A stretch of 56,941 nt of DNA from Mycobacterium sp. E2479 (lineage in GTDB: Bacteria > Actinomycetota > Actinomycetes > Mycobacteriales > Mycobacteriaceae), in assembly GCF_001667925.1 (NCBI RefSeq), contig NZ_LZJR01000049.1, forward strand, positions 1-56,941, read 5' to 3'. Shown piece by piece: positions 44,975 through 50,934 of the stretch (positions are counted from its first letter, which is position 1; every line of letters starts with the position of its first letter). A program made the position numbers and the translations under genes. The notes beneath the pieces are model-generated. The model was not told the DNA's origin. It ran no database searches and saw nothing but the letters and a program-made list of their open reading frames with translations.

Positions 44975-45094
44975 CACCGCTCCTTCCGTTGTTGGACGAG
45001 ATGTCAAAATTTTTGCTCACAGCGCGGACCCCGACATGCACAATCTCGACACGAACCACCCCACGTACATCCGTTAGCACAGGCGTGTATGTGG

Positions 45095-45607
45095 TCAGGT
45101 CGAGTCGGTCCCGTCGCGGATGAGCAACTCGGGCAGCGTGATTGCCCCAATCGTTGTCACGAGCCACACGACAACCGTCGTGGCTAGCCAGGATGCAATG
45201 CCGACAATAGTGAGCCCGTGTGTCAATACCGACGCGAGGATCAACGCGACGATCGTCAATGCTAAGCCGGTGCCCCCAAGGAGCAGCGACGCGTACCGAT
45301 TGGGCAACTTCAAGATTGATAGGGACAGCATCGCCTGCGTTACCGCGAACACGGCTACCGCGACGACGAATCCCGCTACCGACAACGAAACTCTGGGAAC
45401 AATCCAAGCCGCAACCAGTAGTCCGATCGCCCACGATGCCAGAAGCCCAAATGCCCGCAGCAGGATTTGCCTGCCGGCACCGGCTCCGGCGCGCCCACCG
45501 GTGACGGCGCTGCCGTTCCCATCGACGGCGTTGACCGAGGCTTGCGGCCTCATGGCGGCATCGCCGGCGCAGGCGGCGACCCTTTTGGCCTCGAAGCCTC
45601 TAGGCAC
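45095..45607 (-). CDS. Four-helix membrane protein, phage-holin IV/DUF360-like
   Basis: About 170 residues from the GTG at 45607, chosen because AAGGGA lies eight bases upstream in the same leader layout as 36565; ATG 45670 is an alternative. A 55-residue hydrophilic N-terminus precedes four helices (FGLLASWAIGLLVAAWIVP, VAGFVVAVAVFAVTQAML, YASLLLGGTGLALTIVALILA, WLATTVVVWLVTTIGAITLP), typical of the small mycobacterial 4-TM family. It is the first gene behind operator 11. Membrane-stress function is plausible. Confidence 0.75.
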   Translation of the reverse strand: MPRGFEAKRVAACAGDAAMRPQASVNAVDGNGSAVTGGRAGAGAGRQILLRAFGLLASWAIGLLVAAWIVPRVSLSVAGFVVAVAVFAVTQAMLSLSILKLPNRYASLLLGGTGLALTIVALILASVLTHGLTIVGIASWLATTVVVWLVTTIGAITLPELLIRDGTDST

Positions 45608-45697
45608 GTCCTGGTTCCCTTCCCGATCCCCCTGGCGGCGGCCGGGGCGGTGCTCTTTAGCTATGTTCATGAGCCCGCCGACATCTGCTCTTCGATG

Positions 45698-45755
45698 AGG
45701 CTGCACCCGCGTAGGGTGAATCGTCTTCACCCCGACCGTCTGTTCACCCGGGTGA
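45698..45755 (-). promoter_or_regulatory. Operator/promoter 11 of the GGGTGA regulon
   Basis: Minus orientation: TCACCCGGGTGA (45755-45744), 11 nt, GGGTGA (45732-45727), 7 nt with AAGACG, TCACCC (45719-45714), 10 nt of TACGCGGGTG type, CAGCCT (45703-45698). Sits 70 bp after the stop of the MalT-like regulator gene and drives the holin-like gene. Confidence 0.85.
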
Positions 45756-45824
45756 TTAATGAGAGGCGTTCTCAGGAGCCATGATTCAGGTTCAGCACCG
45801 TCCGGCAAGGGCCCGGGCAGGCCA

Positions 45825-48371
45825 TTACAACAGGCCGAGTTCTCGCGCCCGGCTGACCGCAGCGCCGCGGTGCTCAACGCACAGCTTGCGGTACAGAGCG
45901 CGCTGATGGGTCTTCACGGTATTGAGCGAAACGTAAAGCCGCGCACCAATCTCACGTCGCGACAACCGGGTAGCGAGCAGCCGGAGGACCTCGAGTTCTT
46001 TGGGCGTCAGTGCCTCACCGGCCGCGCAACCCTCGTGGCGCGAAGTCACTGCGACGGGCGCGCGCCGCCGCGCCGAAGCGCGCAGTGGCGAGCCAATGCC
46101 AGCGTCCGCGCAATCGCGCATCAGGGTTTCCACCTCTTCGAGCATGGCCTTCGCGGTCTGGTGGTCACCGAGGTGCTCGAAGACATCCGCCCTGACCAGC
46201 AACGTCTTGGCGATCTCGAGGATCGCACCACCTTGGCGGGCCGACATGAGGGCCATGTCGGCGGCGGCCACCGCTGCGGCCGCATCACCACGCATGGCGA
46301 GGACCTCGGCCGCGGCGAGCGACACCATCACGTCCACGAAGTGCTCCCCGTCGGCCAGGTCCCGGGAGCTACCGGATGCCCGACGGATCCGCAGTTCGGC
46401 GTCTGCGAGCTGACCCTGCTCGGCCGAAATCAGCGCCAGATAGCCCAACGCGTAGCTGCGGGTGCGACGATCGCCCACCTTCTCGGCCAGCCGTACGGCC
46501 CGCCGGAAAGCGCCTTGCGCCTCGTGGGTGCTACCCGCAAAGTAGAGCGCGGACCCATAGACGGAGTAAGCGCTAGCTTGACCCTGGGGCGCTACGCCGA
46601 GATCGAGGCTGATCGCCCGGCGAGCCGTTTCAAGCGCAGCGGCGACTTCGGCCTTTTTGAAGGAGTGAGTGGCGCGCAACACGACGGCTTGAGCGCTGAT
46701 GCCGTCACCGTCATCCGGGGATTCCGTCTCGACTGCGTCGATCCACCTGGCGGCATCGTCAAGTTGACCCGCGTTCAAGGCGATCCAGGCCCGCGCCACG
46801 CACAGCCGCGAATCTTGTAGAACGGTCTCCTGGGGAAGCAGATCGAGGTAACCCGAAATGGTCGAGGAGCCGCCGCCGTTGAATTCGTCGACCCAGTCCG
46901 CGGCGATCAGATCAGCACTGCGCGCGATGTCACCGGCGGCGATCAGGTGGCGTAGCGCCTCATCGATCAGCCCCTCTTCCTCGAACCAGGTCGCGGCCCG
47001 TCGGTGCAGATCGGCGACGAGGTCGGGCTCGCTGCGACGCAACTCGGTGCGCAGCAACTCCGCGAACAGCTGGTGATAGCGATACCAGCGGCGCGACATG
47101 TCCAGCGGTGCCACAAACAGGTTTTCGCGTTCGATCTCTTCCAAGACCGAGGCAGAACCAGACGTTTGCAGCACCGCGTCGCACAGCGGTCCGCTGAGTC
47201 GTTCCAGGAGCGAGGTACGTAACAGAAAGCTGCGCACGTGCGGTGGCTGGCCGTCCAGCACCTCGGCCATCAGGTAGTCGACGATATGGCGGTTATCGCC
47301 TGCGAACGTCTTGATGAACGCCGTGGCGTCAGCACGCCCGGCCAGCGAGAGGGCGGCAAGGTAGAGCCCGGCAGCCCACCCTTCGGTGCGTTGGTGCAGT
47401 AATTGAATGTCCGCGTCTGCCAGACCCAACCCGAATACATCGTTCAGCAGATGCTGCGCTTCGCTAGCTTTGAAACGTAAATCGTCTGTTCGCACCTCGG
47501 CAAGATCGCCCCTGGCCCTCAGCCGGGCCAGCGGCAATATCGGGTCAGATCGGGTCGCCAACACCAAGTGAAGATTCGCCGGCAACCGGCCGATGAAGAA
47601 TGCGAGCTGCTCATGAACCGCTCGATTCACCACCAGGTGGGCGTCATCAAGAATGAGCACCATCGGTTCAGCGATCGTGTCCAGATCGTTCAGCAGGGTA
47701 GGCAGCACGACCTGCATTGGGTCGGCGCCCATCGCTAGGAGTTCGACCGCGCGAATCCCCATCCCGGGACTGACCTGCTGCAGCGCGGCTACCACGTACA
47801 TCCAAAACCACACCGGGTCGTTGTCGGACGTATCGAGCGACAGCCAGCCAAACCGCTGGTCTTCACCCGCGCTCAGGGCCCATTGCGCCAGGACTGTCGT
47901 CTTGCCCCAGCCAGCCGGCGCGCTCAGTAGAGTCAGCTTGCGGCGGCGTCCCTCCGACAATGCGTCTAGCAGAGCGGTCCGTTGAACGAGGTCGGGCCCG
48001 ATGGCCGGAACATGTAGCTTGGTGCCGAGCAGAATTGCTCGCGCAGCAGTTTCTCCGGGGCCGCTGTCGCGACGCCCGGCTGTGCCGGTCACGTCCGAAC
48101 CGCGCCAATTCCTTGAACCGAGCGCTCGAACGGAAATGTTCGGCGTTGCCGCGTCGTGGTCGGGCGTGGGCCTATCGCCATCCCAATCGTTTCCCGCAGG
48201 GCCGGGCGGGCTGGTTATGCCCCGCAATCGCGGTGACCCAATTGAATCAGATGCGTTCTCCGCGGTTACGTTCGGCGCATGCTGGCCGTCCCCGTTTGGG
48301 CTGGCGGACCAGCGTAGCGCCAACGGCTCGAGGATTTCCTCGTGAGCCGCGCTCAGGTTGTGGCCGCTCAC
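45825..48371 (-). CDS. MalT-like LuxR-family ATPase regulator (candidate master regulator)
   Basis: 848 residues from the GTG at 48371 (after GAGGAGA). About 115 N-terminal residues look disordered. Then a STAND ATPase: Walker A APAGWGKTT near residue 155, FGWLSLDTSDNDPVWFW, Walker B MVLILDDAH near 240, and a winged-helix region WYRYHQLFAELLR. TPR-like helices fill residues 480-770. The C-terminal LuxR HTH is LTPKELEVLRLLATRLSRREIGARLYVSLNTVKTHQRALYRKL. MalT is the type member and activates by multimerising on GGATGA-core boxes; the local half-sites GG(G/A)TGA fit. It may sense a ligand or redox signal through the TPR part. Confidence 0.88.
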   Translation of the reverse strand: MSGHNLSAAHEEILEPLALRWSASPNGDGQHAPNVTAENASDSIGSPRLRGITSPPGPAGNDWDGDRPTPDHDAATPNISVRALGSRNWRGSDVTGTAGRRDSGPGETAARAILLGTKLHVPAIGPDLVQRTALLDALSEGRRRKLTLLSAPAGWGKTTVLAQWALSAGEDQRFGWLSLDTSDNDPVWFWMYVVAALQQVSPGMGIRAVELLAMGADPMQVVLPTLLNDLDTIAEPMVLILDDAHLVVNRAVHEQLAFFIGRLPANLHLVLATRSDPILPLARLRARGDLAEVRTDDLRFKASEAQHLLNDVFGLGLADADIQLLHQRTEGWAAGLYLAALSLAGRADATAFIKTFAGDNRHIVDYLMAEVLDGQPPHVRSFLLRTSLLERLSGPLCDAVLQTSGSASVLEEIERENLFVAPLDMSRRWYRYHQLFAELLRTELRRSEPDLVADLHRRAATWFEEEGLIDEALRHLIAAGDIARSADLIAADWVDEFNGGGSSTISGYLDLLPQETVLQDSRLCVARAWIALNAGQLDDAARWIDAVETESPDDGDGISAQAVVLRATHSFKKAEVAAALETARRAISLDLGVAPQGQASAYSVYGSALYFAGSTHEAQGAFRRAVRLAEKVGDRRTRSYALGYLALISAEQGQLADAELRIRRASGSSRDLADGEHFVDVMVSLAAAEVLAMRGDAAAAVAAADMALMSARQGGAILEIAKTLLVRADVFEHLGDHQTAKAMLEEVETLMRDCADAGIGSPLRASARRRAPVAVTSRHEGCAAGEALTPKELEVLRLLATRLSRREIGARLYVSLNTVKTHQRALYRKLCVEHRGAAVSRARELGLL

Positions 48372-48527
48372 CGTATTTCTCCTCTTCCCATCGATGGAAT
48401 GTCCCTGGCGCCCCATGACACCGCAGCGCGCGCTGATCATGCGCGTCTCAACATGGAGTGAGTAGGCATCTCGAAGTAGAGACGCCGTGGGGGCGCCGGC
48501 GCGCGCCGCGGTGTCGTCTTGGGGGTC

Positions 48528-48614
48528 TCATGGTCGGTGGTTGACCAACACGTATCCGCCGACACCGAACACCACCGGCAGCATCATCAACATTCCCAAC
48601 ACCGTGCTCATCAT
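48528..48614 (-). CDS. Membrane microprotein, 28 residues (family member 1)
   Basis: ATG 48614 (or 48611) follows GAGGAAACG. The product is one hydrophobic helix with MLMMLPVVFGVGGYVLVN and a short basic end. Two relatives occur at 50073-50153 and 50675-50746 with the pattern M-L-x(3-5)-F-x-V-x-G-Y-x-(L/M)-V. It lies 157 bp upstream of the MalT-like regulator on the same strand. Too short for standard gene finders. The retained motif in three loci supports that it is translated. Confidence 0.65.
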   Translation of the reverse strand: MMSTVLGMLMMLPVVFGVGGYVLVNHRP

Positions 48615-48930
48615 CGTTTCCTCAATTCCTCTGTCTCGTCGCTGCTCTCGAAGCCGGTGATAGGACGGCGGCGATATCGTGGCGATCCAGAGCTCAATGA
48701 CTACGTTGGCAGCCCGGCACCGCCGCCACCATCGACCAGCGGGTGATCTTTAGTGCGGGGTCGGTGTATACCTAACGACCGCGTTCTTGACGGACTGGTC
48801 AATACGAGCTGCGTGTGCGTTGCGCTGAAGACATAGTCGACTGAAGGGTCCGGTAAGGCGACTGCACAGGCACCCGCACAGACGTCGAAATCGATCAGCT
48901 GACGTAAGGCGGAGGTTCTGCCTGCCCGGG
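48615..48930. other. Intergenic region upstream of the microprotein
   Basis: About 315 bp. It holds the microprotein Shine-Dalgarno region, but no gene. Positions 48776-48810 weakly resemble the sequence around the stop of the LuxR gene at 50935 (GACxGxxTGGTCAAT), perhaps an old fragment. Confidence 0.4.
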
Positions 48931-50076
48931 TCATGACGCTCGCTCATCAACTTCGACGGATGAAGCCTTGGATGCCGAATCGCAATGGTCGATGTGGTAG
49001 TCGCCGGCTGGCGGGTTTTCCGACCGCACGGACGCCAGAGCCGCGCCACCGGCGGCGATGGCGGAGCTGATGGCTTCGGTGACGACCTGAGGGATTTCGT
49101 GCAAAAGCGTGTGCCCCGCGGTGGGCCGGTGGATGAGGGTTGCGCCCGGGATACCGTCGGCGAGCTCGCGGGCGTGCCACATCGGGGTGAGCTTGTCCGC
49201 TCCTCCACTGATGATGGTCGTCTTGGCAACGATGAAGCCCAGCGTATGAGAGCAGTCGTAGTCTTTTAGACCGCGTAGGAAGCCGACCTTGGTCGTCGAG
49301 GGCGTGGTGTTGATAGTGGCCGCTGACTTAGCGACCAACGATTTCGGAGCGGCTTCACCGTATCCGCCACGCCTGGTTACCGCCGCGCACACCGGTCGGG
49401 AGAGGAATTGAACTATCCCATCGGTACCTGCGCGAGGCATGCGGTGGACGAGGTGGTAGAGCATGCTTGTCGCGGGGGTGTTCAGCAGCCGGCCGAGGCC
49501 GTGTGAGCCGAGATTTCCCGCGGCGGTCGCGATGAGAACAAGGCTCTCCGGCTCAACGGGACGGTTGCTCGTTGGCCGACGAAGATACGCCAAGGCCGTC
49601 ATGCCGCCCATTGAGTGGCCTACCAGGGTGAGCGGGCCCGTAACCCCAAGCGCAACCAGCAGTTCGGCGAGGTCGTTGGCCAGTCGGTCGATCCGGTATG
49701 TGTGCATTGACGCATTGCCCGAGTCACCGTGACCGCGGTGGTCATAACTGATGATACGAACCTTGTTGCCCCAGCGGCGGATCAGCTGCGCCATCTGAAT
49801 ATCCCAGGACTGTTTGTTCAAGCAAAAGCCGTGGAGAAGCACGACTGTATGAGCAGCGGTGTGAGATCCCCAGTCGCGAACCGACAGCGAGACGCCATCG
49901 CTGGTGGTAACTGTGCGATGGCAGGCCAGCGACTGGCGTGCGCCTGGCATTCGCCTGCGGCTGCTTCGCATGGGTGGCGTCTTTGGCGTCGTCACTTCGT
50001 TACCAGACATGGCGCGCTCTGGATATGCAGTGCTGCTTGCTGATTCGTCAATCAAGCTGATGTGAACGGCGGTCAT
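48931..50076 (-). CDS. Alpha/beta-fold hydrolase
   Basis: 381 residues from ATG 50076, which overlaps the stop of the microprotein (ATGA). The first 60 residues are basic and probably flexible. Core motifs are VVLLHGFCLNKQSW (oxyanion loop), YDHRGHGDS, nucleophile elbow GHSMGG, an Asp in GGADKLTP and the His in TAGHTLLHE. A catalytic triad Ser-Asp-His is therefore complete. Likely a lipase/esterase-type enzyme. The coupling to the microprotein suggests membrane targeting of the pair (inference). Confidence 0.87.
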   Translation of the reverse strand: MTAVHISLIDESASSTAYPERAMSGNEVTTPKTPPMRSSRRRMPGARQSLACHRTVTTSDGVSLSVRDWGSHTAAHTVVLLHGFCLNKQSWDIQMAQLIRRWGNKVRIISYDHRGHGDSGNASMHTYRIDRLANDLAELLVALGVTGPLTLVGHSMGGMTALAYLRRPTSNRPVEPESLVLIATAAGNLGSHGLGRLLNTPATSMLYHLVHRMPRAGTDGIVQFLSRPVCAAVTRRGGYGEAAPKSLVAKSAATINTTPSTTKVGFLRGLKDYDCSHTLGFIVAKTTIISGGADKLTPMWHARELADGIPGATLIHRPTAGHTLLHEIPQVVTEAISSAIAAGGAALASVRSENPPAGDYHIDHCDSASKASSVEVDERAS

Positions 50077-50153
50077 GGGGACACCATCGCGTACCCAGCG
50101 ACACCGAATGCCACTGGCAGTTTTGCCAGCATCCCATGCGCAGCATTCAACAT
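50073..50153 (-). CDS. Membrane microprotein, 26 residues (family member 2)
   Basis: ATG 50153 after GGAAAGAGCGAACG. The product has MLAKLPVAFGVAGYAMV, clearly related to the 48528 protein (LPVVFGVGGYVLV). Its stop overlaps the hydrolase start by four bases. This and the copy at 50675 lie in a 240-bp duplicated block. Confidence 0.68.
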   Translation of the reverse strand: MLNAAHGMLAKLPVAFGVAGYAMVSP

Positions 50154-50319
50154 CGTTCGCTCTTTCCTTTGTGTGCTCACCGCAACGGTGTGGCGTGATT
50201 ACGCCATCGCTTTGGTGTGAGAACGTGATCAGTTGTCGTTTACTACGGTCGTCGCGCGGACAGCGCAAAACCATCGCCCGAGGATTGATGTTTAGGGCCG
50301 AAGGGGTCTAGTACTAGGC
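50073..50319. repeat. 240-bp duplicated block, copy A
   Basis: Contains the microprotein gene and its upstream region. Matches 50675-50912 with the same distance (169 bp) from the microprotein start codon to a shared GTACTAGGC. The most conserved part is the 70 bp at 50250-50319, likely the promoter. Confidence 0.75.
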
Positions 50320-50674
50320 CGAAGCGCTGAACGCGGCCGTGACAACAACAGCATTCGCTCATGAGCGACGCGAGCCGTTGCCGATTCTGAATCATCAAAC
50401 CGTCGCTCAGGTTTGAGCGTGATTGGTTGTGCTATCGCAACTGGATTCGGACATCGTCAGGCCATCGGGGTGGCCGACAACGTCTACCAAAGAGGGTCTG
50501 CGGTTATCTGCAGCCATGCCCTGAATTCCCATTGCTCATGTCGTCTTCGTGCCCGCCTGGCACTCAACCGCTGGATCGTGGCTGCAAGTTGACCACTGCG
50601 CGCGCGTCGTTCCTGTGTGCCGGCATCGATAACGCGGCGTGCGGAATCGGCAATCGGGCTGAGCCAGCTCGCGG
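50320..50674. other. Region between duplicated blocks
   Basis: About 355 bp. It includes the hydrolase-start remnant at 50484-50678; the remaining part shows no gene. Confidence 0.4.
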
Positions 50675-50678
50675 TCAC
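50484..50678 (-). pseudogene. Truncated copy of the hydrolase N-terminus
   Basis: A GTG at 50678 overlaps the stop of microprotein 3 exactly as the hydrolase ATG overlaps microprotein 2. The first residues (VTASWLSPIADSARR) resemble the hydrolase start (MTAVHISLIDESASS). The frame continues for 65 residues rich in Arg/Ala and ends before any catalytic motif. Probably a decayed copy of the microprotein-hydrolase operon. Confidence 0.5.
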
Positions 50679-50746
50679 CGTGACACCATCGCGTACCCGG
50701 CCACCCGGAACGTCACCGCCAGCATTTCGCATGCTGCGTCCAGCAT
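50675..50746 (-). CDS. Membrane microprotein, 23 residues (family member 3)
   Basis: ATG 50746 after GAAGAGCGAACA. Reads MLAVTFRVAGYAMVS at its core, related to the other two but with an Arg in the helix and five residues shorter than member 1. It may be degenerating, as the hydrolase behind it is truncated. Confidence 0.5.
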   Translation of the reverse strand: MLDAACEMLAVTFRVAGYAMVSR

Positions 50747-50912
50747 TGTTCGCTCTTCCCCTGGTGGGCTCACTGGCGGGGCGTACGGCTGCGCCTCGAT
50801 CGTCGCTCGGTGAGCACTTGATCAGTTGTCGACTACTACGGTCATCGCGCGGACCGCGCAAAACCATCGCCCGAGGGTTGATGTTTAGGGCCGCATGGAT
50901 GCAGTACTAGGC
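50675..50912. repeat. 240-bp duplicated block, copy B
   Basis: See copy A at 50073-50319. Shares TGATCAGTTGTCG, CGCGCGGAC, GCGCAAAACCATCGCCCGAG, TTGATGTTTAGGGCCG and GTACTAGGC in the same order and spacing. Confidence 0.75.
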
Positions 50913-50934
50913 GGCCGCGTATTTGACGTGTCGG

